NCBI GenBank assembly: GCA_021234155.1
Contig: JAJEKV010000034.1
Span: 9,933,614 to 9,997,613, forward strand
From: Isoetes taiwanensis
Taxonomy: Eukaryota; Streptophyta; Lycopodiopsida; Isoetales; Isoetaceae
Length of the DNA stretch: 64,000 bases
Reading direction: 5' to 3'
Both the position numbers and the translations under genes were made by a program. Shown in pieces: positions 14,531-26,472 of the stretch (the stretch's first letter is position 1; each line of letters opens with the position of its first letter). Under the pieces are notes generated by a model that saw only the letters and a list, made by a program, of their open reading frames with translations, had not been told where the DNA came from and made no database searches.

Positions 14531-15740
14531 CCGAGCCTTCCTTGAGATGATTCCAAAGTTATGTCACAAGCGTGGAAACCCAACGATTGATTCCAGAGCG
14601 CTGGTCTTTTATCCTTGTGCAACTATAATCTGACATGTTACAATCTGATTGTAGCACATCTAATTGCAAGCAATCTAGTTATTCCACACCTTCTCAAATA
14701 TACATAGCTATGAAGCCCTTATGAAAGCATATCTAAATCTAATCATGGCAACATATACAAATCTCAGTTGAATTAGGAGGATTTACCACTTAAAAAAGAT
14801 GTTTGATGCAGTCTCTAAGCTCCTCAACGGATATGACAATCCTCCTAGTGCAATCTAGCCTCCTCAGCAACTCAAGGCTTCCTTCAAAGGGCTCTTCTCC
14901 AAAGCTATAGGTCTTGCTTGTATAAATTTATCATGCCATGTGTCTTTATACGTATGCTTACATACATGTATATGCATATAAATACTAGACCATTGAGTAG
15001 CCAGGCCCATTACAATCTTCCCTTTTGAAATTTAACCCATGTCCTCAAGTTCTTATGCAATGTTAACTAAATGTATGATATCTATCATATGATATTTCTT
15101 TGGAAAATGGATCTGCAGAGTATGCAACAGAAAATTCTGCAAAAGCTTCAGCTTCCCAAGCTCGTTTCCTAGTCCAATTACCTCTAAAGCCAGAGCCCAA
15201 AGTAAGAAGTTTGACTTGGCCATATAGAATTAGAATGCATAAACCATATCTTCAAAGGAACCTCTTTGAACAACAACGACAAATTTGGAGCTCTCAAAAC
15301 AACAACAGAGGAATTAAGGTAAGTGTTGCTAGTTTCTATAGTTCCAATGATTTTTTTTTCTGGATGCAAATAAGGGAGAAAAAGAGAATAGGATCATTCA
15401 AATTGTGAGAAATTTGAACCTTGAGAGCCAGGATTCATTTGGGACTGTTGCCAAAGCAGTAAATGCAGATGTGTTCACCATTAAGGGGATAAAAGTCGTC
15501 GACGACCCAATGCATTTTTTTTTCAGGCCCCTTCTGCAACAACTGCCATTATTTTGAATAGTTGCTACATTTGAATAGTTGTTGCAGCACGGATTTACTA
15601 TGTTGCTGTCCACGTAACTATAATAATATCTGGGGCGACTATTCTAGGGCGCTTGATTTTACGCCAAACCTGAATGGAAAACTTAAACGGACCAGCAAGT
15701 TGACCTATTAGATTCACCTGATATCAGGCAGAAAAGCTAA
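14531..15740. other. Mostly non-coding; one exon-like open stretch
   Basis: AT-rich. A plus-strand frame at 15,100-15,317 ends at a good donor (AAG|GTAAGT) and has normal-looking composition, but I recognise no domain in it and see no partner exon. Confidence 0.3.
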
Positions 15741-15759
15741 AACAAGGCAGATGTCTCAG

Positions 15760-16145
15760 AAAGAACCTGGCGATTTGGATGGTAATGACCTCCTAGGGCT
15801 TCAGGAGAAGAACTACAGACAGCAAGAAAAGAAATCAAAACATTGAAGCTCAACGTGGATGAACTGAAGGAAATGATCATTGAATTGAGGGATGAGCAAG
15901 GAGAACTGCGAGCTCAACAAGGAGAGAAAAGTGATCAGATTCAACTCATTGCCCAAATCACCTCAAATGTAGAAAATCAGATGCTAAAATTTGCAGACAT
16001 CAAATTTGAAAGAACAAGAGGTGAAGTCACATCTGCAGTTATTGATGATTTCTTTAAAAATATAATGCATATAGTAGATCCATGGGTTATCTATTCTAGG
16101 AGATTGGGAAACACGTTTGATGGCAGAAATAGAAAGGCAATATAA
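15760..16145 (+). pseudogene. LINE ORF1 N-terminal fragment (coiled coil)
   Basis: The frame beginning near 15,843 gives heptad-rich LKEMIIELRDEQGELRAQQ, then VIDDFFKNIMHIVDPW and RRLGNTFDGRNR. The last two blocks resemble DFFTSTMHPADPN and ARRRGNTANFGR of the LINE ORF1 at 46.8-47.0 kb. No RNA-binding half follows here. The C-terminal half of a similar ORF1 appears on the same strand at 18.3 kb, so the two may be one element split by later insertion. Confidence 0.6.
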
Positions 16146-16632
16146 GAAATGCTTGTGAGCATTTGGTACTTAAAATATAGTATAAGAATAGAAGGAATGC
16201 ATCATACATTTTTCTAACCTAGAAAAAAACCAAAAGATGCAGCATACACAGAAAAATCTTTCCTAATTGCCCCATTGTTATTGCCCAGAATGTAACGGCC
16301 ACTGAATGTCTTCCTCTTGCATTAATGTTTGCGAAGTACACATTTTTGCCATGCCAAGCCAAGTGCAATGACAAGTGCGATGCAATTTTCAAGCTGAAGT
16401 ATGTCTTTCCAAATATCCTGCCTAAGCATCCTGCCTGGCAAATACTGCTTGCCAAATCTGGAGTGCAGCACCACAATGATATTAGACTGACATGTGGCAT
16501 AGCCACCAAGCTTATCCCTATCTACCATGTAGAAAATCCAGATGTAATCCTCGCTGCCCAATAGAGCCATGCCCAATAGAACCATGAGTGCTGGTTAAGA
16601 GGTTTGAAACGACATCTGGTATACAATTTGGA

Positions 16633-17335
16633 AGCTTCTCTTTTGCGAATTGACGAACCAGTTATTAATCTGCTTCAACTCAAGTCCAGTCTCCTGCACA
16701 AGCATAAGTTATATTTAGTGCTCGTTCAATATTAAAGTAATTTTTTTAAGGTTTGACCACTGCCGTTTTTTATGCTTACTATTGGATATTGCCATTTAGC
16801 ATGAGCATGCCACCGGGTTAGAACAGAGATTGTGTCTCCAGGGAGCTTGTCAGTGCGCCTTTACCAGAGGATCTCGTCTCTCACATCTACTATCCTTGCC
16901 CTTCATTATCTATGCAAAATAATATTACTATCACTATTTTATGATCACTTAGAAACAAGCTTCTGAACTTCAAACCAGAATTACCTGCTTCAATTCAAGC
17001 TTGGGCTCTTGTCTAACCCCGTCTTCTTTCAGTTTCAGTCATTATCCTGCCAATAATAACTTTCTACTTGATCTTCCTCATCATCTGGCATGGTTGAACT
17101 AGAGCTGCGTTCTCCTTGTGTTATCCCGTACACAGGCAGCTTAAGCCACATGTTAAATTTTTCAAATTGTAAATCTTGTTGGCCCGCTCTATAAGTCTTC
17201 TTTCAATTTCAGTCATGATCATGCCAATAACAATTTTCTGCTTGATCTCCTCATCATTTGACATGGTTGAACTAGCGCTGGTGTTACCCCTGTACAGAGA
17301 TAGCTTAAGCAATATGTAATTTGTAAATCTTGTTG
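16633..17335 (-). pseudogene. Class II KNOX homeobox gene fragment
   Basis: KNOX class II proteins are plant TALE homeodomain transcription factors. On the minus strand, 16,702-16,633 encodes [18 protein letters not shown] followed by SQKR, nearly the recognition helix of class II KNOX homeodomains; the invariant WFxNxR reads WFVNSQ, so the arginine is lost. Upstream, 17,140-17,036 gives SSSSTMPDDEEDQVES, matching the class II segment just before the ELK domain, and 17,310-17,160 gives a second version, STMSNDEE... followed by MTEIERRLIERANK, resembling the start of the ELK region. A second truncated helix piece (QEPKLELKQ followed by GTAATT) lies near 16,985-17,015. No complete reading frame or MEINOX domain is visible, so this is a partly duplicated, broken copy. 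Confidence 0.65.
17023..17335. repeat. Imperfect tandem duplication, period about 174 bp
   Basis: The block 17,023-17,190 recurs at 17,197-17,335 with substitutions and small indels. It carries the acidic KNOX segment described above, so part of the KNOX gene was duplicated before or during decay. Confidence 0.75.
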
Positions 17336-17964
17336 GCTAACAACTGACGTTACCATAAACAGTATCCATGATTCATGATTAACTAGGATTTCTGTTTATT
17401 ATTTTGCAAATTCGTTTTACCAAAGTCCACATGTAAAAACGAGTCTCATCTTCAAAGCAAAAAAGTATTGACTGTCATGTAAAATAATAACAGGGATAAT
17501 TTTACCAGTCGAGCTTAGAAGGTTTTTCTTGGAATCTGCAATCTCGGTTACTGCTTGACAAATAGCAAAGCGAATGGATTCGACACCTGCGGGCAGTTGC
17601 AAGGAAGTTCGGCCACAGTGAGAAGGAAAGAATCCTAAAGTACAAGCTGCCATTGTTTGCTTCTTAAGCAACAAAGCTGTAAGAAATAAGACCATGTAAT
17701 AGCAGCTTGAGGCATTTTAGCTGCTGCTAGCACAAGATCCAAAATGTTTATTTCTCTAATGCGACTAAAAAGCCTCTTGTGCCAACGCCAAAAGCTCTGT
17801 GCCAAAATATCACAGCAAAATTAGCCCTAACATGTTTGCATAACTCTCATTGTAAGCAAGATTTTTCCTTAATTATTTTGCCATAAAATTATTGGTAGGC
17901 ATATATACATACAAGAACTTTAGACTGGTGGAGCCACCGCCCTATGCACACATGGGAGTTAAAT

Positions 17965-18067
17965 GGGGAACCTACGCTACCTGAAGGTTCCTGGGAGGAA
18001 CTTGGCAAAGGTGAGCGGCGGCACCGCCAGGTTCTTTCCAGGAACCTTCAGGTAGCGTAGTTTCCCC
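17965..18067. repeat. Long near-perfect foldback (inverted repeat)
   Basis: The arm 17,965-17,994 pairs with 18,038-18,067 at 29 of 30 positions. The 43-base spacer begins and ends with further complementary stretches (GAGGAACTTGGC against GCCAGGTTCTTT), so about 100 bp folds into one hairpin. It could be a small foldback/MITE or a hairpin RNA precursor. No flanking gene explains it. Confidence 0.85.
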
Positions 18068-18284
18068 GACGTGGCCTACTGTACCCCAGATTATCTCTGT
18101 AGATTGGTATGTAGATTAACGAGTAGAATCGCCTGCAAATCGAAAGCTCTGTAGATTGGAAGGCAAAGCAGAAGACACGAAGCCTCTGCTTTTCTTTTGT
18201 TTTGCCCCTATTCTGTTTCGAGATACAGAGCCTCTTGATTTTTGGCATTGCTATGGCTGTGGAAGCATCAGTTTTGCTGCAAAT

Positions 18285-18790
18285 AATATACGAAATCATT
18301 CTGTTGAAATTTGGTACGGTTGAAGCTAAGACACGGATCATCCAACATAGGAGCCATCTAAAAGGACAAAATCTAGCTCAATGATGATCTAACTATAAAA
18401 CAACAAAAAGAATGCAAGGAGCTCTTGGAAGAAGTAAAGAGATTAGAAGATGAGGGAAAAAATAACAAGCTAGTGATAAGGTACCGCGCATAGGAATTTG
18501 CAGCCCTCAGGTTTCTTGTTTGGAATATGCATGGTTTATGCGAAGGCATTATATTGAGCAATATACAATTGTTTTAGAAATATGATATTATGGCATTGAA
18601 TAATGAAACTTGGGAATATGAAAGTAGACTTTTAGATATCCCAGGTTTTTGTCTTCTGGACTCAGTATTGAATGTGATATGGAGCAGGCTAGGGGGGAGT
18701 GGTCCAAAAAGACTAAGGCAATGTGGCATATAAATTCCAATGGTTATTAGATTAATCAAGTATACAGCAAAAAAGGGCTTTTAAATACTT
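18285..18790 (+). pseudogene. LINE fragment: ORF1 C-terminus and ORF2 endonuclease N-terminus
   Basis: A plus-strand frame gives IIQHRSHLKGQ, shifts frame near 18,380, and continues DDLTIKQQKECKELLEEVKR to a stop at 18,492, the usual end of LINE ORF1. ORF2 follows almost at once: RFLVWNMHGL, YDIMALNNETWEYE and DIPGFCLLDS, the start of an AP-endonuclease domain. It breaks off near 18,790 with no reverse transcriptase. Confidence 0.75.
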
Positions 18791-18799
18791 GCATGAAGA

Positions 18800-19890
18800 A
18801 AGGGATCTCTTCAACAAAAAAACATAGGCTTATATTAGAAGGAGCGTGGAGCAGGGGAAATCAGTAAATAGCATCGAACCCTTTTTCATTAAATAGCGTC
18901 GAACCTTTTTGAAGTTCTGATGGCATGGCAGCATACATCTATTTTGGGAACCGGCCAAGGCAAATTAAGCCAATACATTTTCGAAAAGAACTGATGCCTT
19001 TATCAGGTAAAAAGTCCAGAACAAATCTACAAATAGGGGCTGTCGGCACAGAGCTAGCACTCAGAAAACCTCTGTCTTCAATTCCGGCTCCAGCGACCCG
19101 GCCGGCCTCTGATCGCTGTTTCCCAAATCCGACTTGCAATCATCCGATTGAGCTGAGGATCTTGCAAGCGGGGTTCCTTGGTCCACATTGATTGCTGGCT
19201 TCTCTGAGAAGTCTGAGACTGAGCCTAATTCTCTTTCTTGACGGATGTGATTGAGCCCATCTAAGCCAATAACTGTTGTAGAACGGATTGATCAAAAGCT
19301 GAAGGGAAAATAGGCCTTGATCAATTCCTTTCGCTTTAATTCCCTTGGAAATTGCCTTAGATTTTGGATCCGGTTGGGTGGTAACTGGATGCTCCATCAT
19401 TTGGTTGTGGAAACCAAGCCATTTGCTCTGGGGAAGAGCTGTTATAAGTCTCTAAGACTATTTCTTCTGTTCTTTATCTATATAACTGTTGTTCCAAGTA
19501 TTTAACGCCGTTAAGACTCTTTAAATCGTATCAGAATGAATTGGGAAACAACAAAAGCAGATGGGGCGGATGATAAAGGTGAAGCAGCTTATCCCACACC
19601 TATATCCAGACACTTTTCTACTGTGACTGAGTGACTGAGTGACTGCTATCTATTAGACGAAGGCAAGATTTCACTATGTAGAAGCAATATAAAAATAGAA
19701 AAAACAAAGCGCTCTAGCTTGATACCCTGATGGCAACCACTTCAACTTGCGGACCCGAAGTCTGTAACAACGCATGAACACACATTTCTACGACAACAAT
19801 TTTGTTTGAATGATACCCATGAGAACAGATGGCCACACTCATACCAAGCTGCAATAGTGCTTATGCCAGCTACTATCCATTGCTACTGTG
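18800..19890. other. No supported gene
   Basis: No domain-bearing frame seen. The stretch 18,940-19,420 is less AT-rich than its surroundings and has an organellar look, but I cannot identify a gene in it. TGACTGAG units repeat at about 19,625-19,643. Confidence 0.3.
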
Positions 19891-19895
19891 TCTTT

Positions 19896-20281
19896 GGATG
19901 AATTACAATGTTCGGAGGCACATTCTTTGAAGTGTCATGCAAGGAAATCCACTAGCATGGAGTAGATAATTGAAGGCACACATCGGAATTGATATGAAAA
20001 AGGGACCTGACAGTGTCTCAAGCAGCAAGCAACCCCTTTAGAAAGGGGAAGCAGCAAGCAACCCCTTTAGAAAGGGGAGGCATTAGGATATGGATGTAGA
20101 TGGATGAATTACAATGTTCGGAGGCACATTCTTTGAAGTGTCATGCAAGGAAATCCACTAGCATGGAGTAGATAATTGAAGGCACACATCGGAATTGATA
20201 TGAAAAAGGGACCTGACAGTATCTCAAGCAGCAAGCAACCCCTTTAGAAAGGGGAGGCATTAGGATATGGATGTAGATGAT
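19896..20281. repeat. Tandem duplication, period about 206 bp
   Basis: The block starting GGATGAATTACAATG at 19,896 recurs at 20,102 almost unchanged. The first copy has an extra internal duplication of an approximately 28-base GCAGCAAGCAACCCC-type unit (about 20,023-20,078) that the second lacks. The near identity implies a recent event. Confidence 0.9.
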
Positions 20282-20532
20282 AAAGCAAAGCCCAAGAAAT
20301 AGAATAGAATAAAATGTATTTTTATCATCCAGGAAGTCCAATTGGCTTATGGGACACAAACAAAGAGAAGTAGCAAGCACATTACTATCACGATTAAAAA
20401 AGGAAAAAACCTTAGCAGTAATAAGTATGCTGGTAGACGTACAATTGTACAGGACAATTTAATACTGCACTGCAGGACACAGCTAAGTTCGTGTATCCAT
20501 AAACTCATGAAAGTATGATCCCAACAAGCCTA

Positions 20533-20717
20533 CGGAGGTTGGTCATGTATAACTAACTGAACATATCGTGCCCCGCTATGATCGAATGCTGGACAGGTTT
20601 GAAAGGTGTGGCATTCATCCTCAATGGTGCCCTGTTGGCAACATTGAGTGATCATGTCCTCACATGCCTCCCGAGTTCATCGGCCTGTCTCAATGCAGAG
20701 GCGATGCGCATCCGTGT
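20533..20717 (-). pseudogene. LINE ORF2 C-terminal zinc-binding fragment
   Basis: On the minus strand the frame reads AHRLCIETGR, an in-frame TGA where the family has Trp, then REACEDMITQCCQQGTIEDE and CHTFQTCPAFDHSG. The C-x2-C ... EDExH ... CP spacing is the zinc-binding tail of LINE ORF2. Nothing else of the element is visible. Confidence 0.65.
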
Positions 20718-20749
20718 GAATGGAAGCTATCAGTCTGCGCTTCTTCACG

Positions 20750-23700
20750 GACAAATGGGTACGCAAAAAGTATTGTGGGCCTCCTGTGAGCCTGGGATTG
20801 ACTTGTTGCCGATAGTGTGCCATCTTGACATGCGTCAGAGCATATGCATCCAAGAGCTCGCCAAGGAAGCAAGCATCAAGATACTACCGCGATGCATCGT
20901 GGTCCTTCTCTATCTGTACCTTCACACATCTGTGTGCCTATACATTCTATCGTGAGAGCCTTCGAGCTTGCTTGTTCTTCCAGCAGGCTTTGAGGCGCTC
21001 TGGACCCATTGCTATGACCAAAGCAAGATTGGGCAAGAAGAGGCTTAATGATAGCCTTATGTAACGGAAGGCACAAAGGGTTGCTCATATGAACAGGAAA
21101 AATTTGAGTTGGATTTTCTATTACCAATCCACAATGCCAGAAGAAAAATACGAATAATCAAGTCAGGATGTCATGGTAGACTCACCATGTGCACTACTGC
21201 CAGCCACATATGTCTAGCATGCCTTCTATGTCATGATTATGTGCACCATAATCTAAAGGAGAGTCAACCTTTGCTTGAGGTTTTTTCTCACTGCAATCTG
21301 ACCTGATGACTTTAACTTTGGGCTCCCAATCCTGTCTGTACAAAGCATGCCAACCTCGTAATTCCATCCCTCTCTCTCCCAACATGCTCGATTGCTGATT
21401 TCCTAAAACGCGCTAGTGTGAAAAGGGCATATGTAGTAAACTTGCTCATTGTAAACCAATAATGTTTGAATCTAAGGTTGACCATCTGAAACACTGCCCA
21501 TCTAAAATAAAAGCTTTGCAACTCCTACCATGTTAGAGAAAAATACTGGTTTGGCCCTTACACTATAACAAGAAAACATGTCACGTGTTTCAAAGAAAGA
21601 TCCTTCTACCCATCTTACATCAAAAGACCAGCCTATGTCTCTTCAAACCAGAAACACCAATCACAATGCTCAAGCTCGCTACTCTTTCACAGGTGCCATG
21701 CCACACCTATATTCAAGATCTGAATATACTCAACTTCTGCATGCATGCGAGGCCTACTCCCACTCAAATGTGTTTGTTAATTGCCACTCTGTTTAAAAAT
21801 CTTGCATGAAAACCAGCTTTCAAGTGTGTCCTTAGTTGCTACTGCATCTCACCCTTCCATTCGTTCTTCTGCCATAATCAACATCATTTAGTTAGAATAT
21901 TTCGAGCATATGCCTCCCCCACTACATCCATCCCTAATAGGGCAATCCAAAAAAGTCTCAACCTATCAAACCATATATAAAGCATGTTCCCCTTCTATTT
22001 TCTTTGATGCAAAATAAACCTGGGAGAGAAACGTGTCCAATGAACCTGGGAGAGACACGTGCCCTTGAAAAAAAATGAAAAAAATTAAAAAGAAAATCGA
22101 CAGCAATCGAATCCCCTGCTCTATGAGTCGGATTTGGGGTATGTCGGAACTGGAGCCCCAAATATTTTGCAGCTCCTGGCTATGGCATTGAAGCTCTAGC
22201 AACCTGGGCTGCTGGAATATGACCTGGGCTAAATGCGCGGCCAAATGTCTCTTGCCGCAGCAAGATTATCTGAAAGATTTAGTCAGCTCTCCAACTCTGC
22301 TTCTGTTGGGTGTCAAAACCCACAGACGCAATGTAAAGTGGTTGGGGGCAGGGCCCAACAAAGCAATGTAGTGTGGTGTGTGGTCACATGTCCAGTTGGA
22401 TGCTGCCTAGTGGCGTGACGTTAAAATACTATCTATCTATCTATAGCGCATCCAAAATAGGTAAAGGGCTCCTACCCTTGCAAATCCGTCCTCTAGTCGT
22501 CAAATCGGGCCAGAGAGCCATGCTTCATCGGGGTGGCCATGTTTAAAGCCCCATCGACCTAAGAGAGCAAGAAAACAAGAATCTATTTCCTTTGGTCGAA
22601 GCGCAGTGACAGGTTTCACAACTCCACCGCCAAATCCACCGATCTTGGGTGCTTAGCTATCTCTTGCAAATTCACAGCAGTAGCGGTTAATCACGGGGTG
22701 TGTCTTGGCTGGTTTAGATTACAGGATAAATTATATTATTCCTGCAAAATAACTTAGAAAGGGTAATTGGTCCATTCCGAAACTCGCGAATTGTGGAGCT
22801 CGTTTTTTCGTTGGTATTATGATTTGGGCCGGAAGCAAGGCAAATTTTGCCTAGTTGCGAGCATAAACTCAAGAATAGAGTAGTTTACAATTAGTCCTTC
22901 ATGCCCTTACATGGAGCAGGGATGGCATTGGCATATAAAGACTCCAAATTTGCTCCAAAATTGTCACTATCGCCCTGTCTATGGCGTGCTTGATCAAGAC
23001 TGCTCATAACTCGATAACATGCCGCAACAATGTTGGGCGAGATTTCAATTGCCATGGATTGATTGTCCAAATAAACAGGAAACTTCGATTTGACTGGGTT
23101 CTCGCTAGGCTCGATTATGGAGAGTCGGAGTGGGAAAGGTGCGTGCTTCCCGCATTCTCGAGCTGGCCTCTCTAATTTCTCTGCTACATGGAATGAAAAT
23201 GGTGTGGTTTTGTTGTCGCATTGCTTCGGGCGAAGCAAACATTCATGAAGATTTATTATCTTGGTGAAGGCAATTGGAAGGAGCTCTTCTCCGCCATAGC
23301 CGTAAAGCTCTAACCAAAGATGCCGATCTTTATCATTTTGGACATTTTATTGGGGTTATGCAATTCTAAAGCAAGGGCTGCAGCCATGAGCTCGGCTTTG
23401 CCCTATGATTTAGCCATGTCCGGGAAGCGCATCTACATATCGAAAAGCAAAAAATGATTCTTCTATAAACATGTGGGTTCAATTTGTCCTCGGTTTGTGC
23501 TTTTTATGCTTTGGTGGACGAAGCATAGTATTGTGTACATGTGGTGCTTCTTGCGTGTCGATGGTGACTTTGGCAAGTGGCAGGTATATAATTCTAGATA
23601 TTGTTTGCAACTCTTCACAATTGGTTTGTTGAAACTTATAAATTTTGACTTTAGGCATTTTGAAGAACAGAGGTTGGAACATGCATTGCTGCAAAGAAAA

Positions 23701-23870
23701 AGGAACTACCATATCCGAGACCATGCCTATGGGTCGTTTTCAAGTGTATAAAGGTGCAAAACTTGAGCCTTTCTAGGCGTATGCGATTCTTCGATTCTTC
23801 ATGGTGGGCTTACCTCAATTCATGTCTTGAATGATCAAGTCATACGCTTGTTTGCCACTTGTGGAAGTTT
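20750..23870. other. No supported gene
   Basis: Long intergenic stretch. I saw only short frames without recognisable domains and a brief (CTAT)n run near 22,428-22,444. Confidence 0.35.
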
Positions 23871-23983
23871 AGTTGAAGCAAATCAATATTTCACCTCTTG
23901 GCAAATCCAACTCAAGATACTTTGAGTGCGATTATTGCAGCCAATGCAAAACAAGGGAAGGTCATAGGGCTCTTCACCTATAT

Positions 23984-25260
23984 GACGTAATGATTTGGTC
24001 AGTCTTGAGACCAATAAGTTTGTTTATCTTGCGGTTCTTAAAGCAAGTATTGTAACGTTGACTCCTCTACATGGCAGGCTTCTCCACGATCAGATCCTTA
24101 CAAGTGGATTTCAGATGGACATTGTGTTGGGAAGTAGCCTTGTGGACATGTATGCAAAATGTGGGAAATTGGAAGAGGCTTACAAGTCGTTCCTTAATCC
24201 GCCATCTCGGAATGCAATTTCTTGGGGAGCAATGGTTGCGGGATCGCCCAAAGATGGTGAAGGCTTTTCTACCTTAGTATGTTATGAAGAAATGCAAAGC
24301 ATGATGGGATCAAGCCGGATAAAATTACGTTCCTTAGCATTCTAAAAGCATGTGACCATATATCCGCTATAGAACAGGTAAGTGCATCCATGAGCACATT
24401 ATTCGTAATGGACTTCAGTCCGACCTTATTTTGGGGAATACAGTCATTGACATGTATGCAAAGTGTGGTGACATGGATCGTGCAAGCGAGGTTTTTAATA
24501 AGTTGCCATCTAGAGATGTAGTTTCATGGACCGCAATGATTGCAGGATACGTTCAAAGATGGAGAAAGCACTTTTGTCAGAGACTGCTTTTTGATAACAT
24601 CTTTGGAGGATGGTGTAAGGCCAAATAGATTCACATTTTCTAGTGTTGTGAAGGCATCTATAAGCATGGGCATCACACAAGGGAGGCGTATTCATGATTT
24701 AATAGTACAAAGCGATTTAATCGACATTGTTTTGGGCAAAGCAGCCTCGTGGACATGTACACAAAATGTGGAAACTTAGAGGAAGCACGGAAGGTATTTG
24801 ACAAATTAAAAACCAAGATCGGGTGTGTGGGGCACCATGATTGCCGGATACAACCAAAACAACGGCTCGGCTTTGCACCGGATTGTGTTAATGATATGCG
24901 ACAAGAATGCATAAAACCGCACAAATTCATTTTGCTAAGTGTTTTGAGTGCATGTGGGACTATAGGTGCAACTACAAAAGCCGGATGCCTTCATGAACAT
25001 ATCTTAAGCGAAAAGCTTCAACATGACAATGCTCGGGGAGTTCACTAATTGAGATGTATGCCGGTCGCGGAAACTTGACCGAATCATATGACATTCTTCA
25101 CAAACATGGAAAAGAAGACGTGTGGGCATGGGATGCATTGATTGCGTGGTGCTCACAACATGGGAATGCTCTTCTTGCATTCGATTGTTATCTTTGAAAT
25201 GCAAAGGAAGGCATGCAACCCACAAAGTTCACATTTGTGAACAGCCTAAAAGCATGTAGT
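23984..25260 (+). pseudogene. PLS-type pentatricopeptide repeat (PPR) pseudogene
   Basis: Several PPR motifs run in order but in changing frames: GRLLHDQILTSGFQ and SSLVDMYAKCGKLEEAYKSF (about 24,075-24,200), NTVIDMYAKCGDMDRASEVF with LPSRDVVSWTAMIAGY (about 24,435-24,550), VRPNRFTFSSVVKAS and GRRIHDLIVQSDL (about 24,615-24,720), DMYTKCGNLEEARKVFDKL (about 24,750-24,810), then KPHKFILLSVLSACG (about 24,915-24,960). These are P, L and S motifs of a PLS protein. Frameshifts near 24,340, 24,580, 24,750 and 24,830 and truncated motifs rule out a full-length product. Confidence 0.9.
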
Positions 25261-25854
25261 GCTTTTGGGTGCTAGCTTAATGGATCGGATATGGTTTAAG
25301 CCACCGCAAAGCTTCTCGGTTTGGCCTCAAGCCGTGTTATGTCCAGCTCTTTGAACACCGCTTGCTTCCCGGCAATAATTTGTGCAAAAGTCTCATAAGG
25401 GGATTAACTATGTTTTGATTCTAAGCCGATACATGTAGACCTTGTAAACCGCCTAAGGAAGAGGAGTTGGGCGCCCAGGGTGCACCTTGGGCTTAAGCCA
25501 TTTCGGACATCCTACTCAATGCTTGAATTCTTATTCGCATTCGAGGAGGAGATTGAAGTTCTGCGAATCGGATAAAGGACACATGCTTCTAGTTTTACAT
25601 AAGATTGGTAAAGCAATCGCAATTGTTTTCAGAAAAATCGGCTTATCAGGTGTGTTTACATGTATCTAACCTTTTGTTCTTAAAGTCTTTACTCAACCAG
25701 GATCACAAATCCATCATTTTGGTAACATTTTCTTTAGTTGGTCGAATCATACAATTGAGCTTTGATTATGACTGGATCAAACGCAGGTTGTTTGATATAT
25801 AGCATATTCTGCATTAGTTTGATGATTATCTATAGTCGTTATGATCAGCAACCT

Positions 25855-26045
25855 TCTATCCTGCAGGGCGCTGAACGCACGGTGAAGAAATGCAGGTTCA
25901 AATCCTGCATGTTCTAGCTTAAAATAGACAAGACGGGGAAGAGAAACGTTCGCGGCCAAAAAAAAAAAAAAGTGTAGGTTCAAATCCTATATGTTCTACC
26001 ACGTATAGATGAGTTGGTGAAGAGAAACGTTCGCGGCGGCGGCCG
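25855..26045 (+). repeat. Duplicated pol III B-box-like module (SINE-like)
   Basis: Two copies of AGGTTCAAATCCT followed by a GCATGTTCTA-type block (25,891-25,917 and 25,976-26,000) alternate with two copies of AAGAGAAACGTTCGCGGC (about 25,940 and 26,019). AGGTTCAAATCCT fits a tRNA T-arm/B box, but no full cloverleaf can be drawn. A tRNA-derived SINE remnant is the simplest reading. An A-run separates the copies and a GC-palindromic block ends the second. Confidence 0.45.
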
Positions 26046-26292
26046 CCGCGATAAGTTTCTTGTACTTATAAGGAATATTTTCATGCTCCCTTGTTTTTAC
26101 AAATGTTCGTGACAAGGAAGGGGTTGGTGATTTTCCACCGAATTCATGAAAACTTCTTCAGCAAAATTGATTCTCTTGGACAAACTAAAAATCCACAAAA
26201 ACAAGGTTCAAATAAGTGTATTTCGTATCAAAAAAGTTCTCAATTTAAAGAGAACTAAAATTGCTCCTTATGCTTAAAGAATTATAAAAAAT

Positions 26293-26298
26293 AAAAAA
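26293..26298 (-). terminator. Pol III T6 terminator of tRNA-Tyr
   Basis: Six T residues on the minus strand directly after the tRNA discriminator base, a normal RNA polymerase III stop. Confidence 0.8.
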
Positions 26299-26383
26299 TC
26301 CGACTTGCCGGATTCGAACCAGCGACCTAAGGATATCTGAAGAGCACTACAGTCCTCCGCTCTGCCAACTGAGCTAAAGTCGG
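26299..26383 (-). tRNA. trnY: tRNA-Tyr (GUA) with a 12-nt intron
   Basis: A full cloverleaf folds on the minus strand: acceptor CCGACTT against AAGTCGG with discriminator A, D-arm GCTCAGTTGGCAGAGC, anticodon loop CTGTAGA with anticodon GTA, and T-arm CTGGTTCGAATCCGG. Twelve bases interrupt the anticodon loop one base after the anticodon, the canonical intron site; nuclear tRNA-Tyr genes of plants carry such an intron, which places this in nuclear rather than organellar DNA. A T6 terminator follows. The gene lies 90 bp upstream of, and divergent from, the PPR gene at 26,473. Confidence 0.96.
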
Positions 26384-26472
26384 GTTATAGGATTATTTCA
26401 ATTTTTTTTTTAAAGTTTGAATGGGATCCCACAATTCCAAAGTTTCATGCAAGCTGATTCCTCGATCTGAAC

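Noticed and set aside
18940-19420. Possible insertion of mitochondrial DNA
   Set aside because: Composition differs from the surroundings, but I could not identify any organellar gene or rRNA; an alignment to the species' mitochondrial genome would decide.
25777-25983. Minus-strand frame containing HAGFEPAFLHRA
   Set aside because: This is the familiar spurious translation of an antisense tRNA T-arm, here in the SINE-like module.
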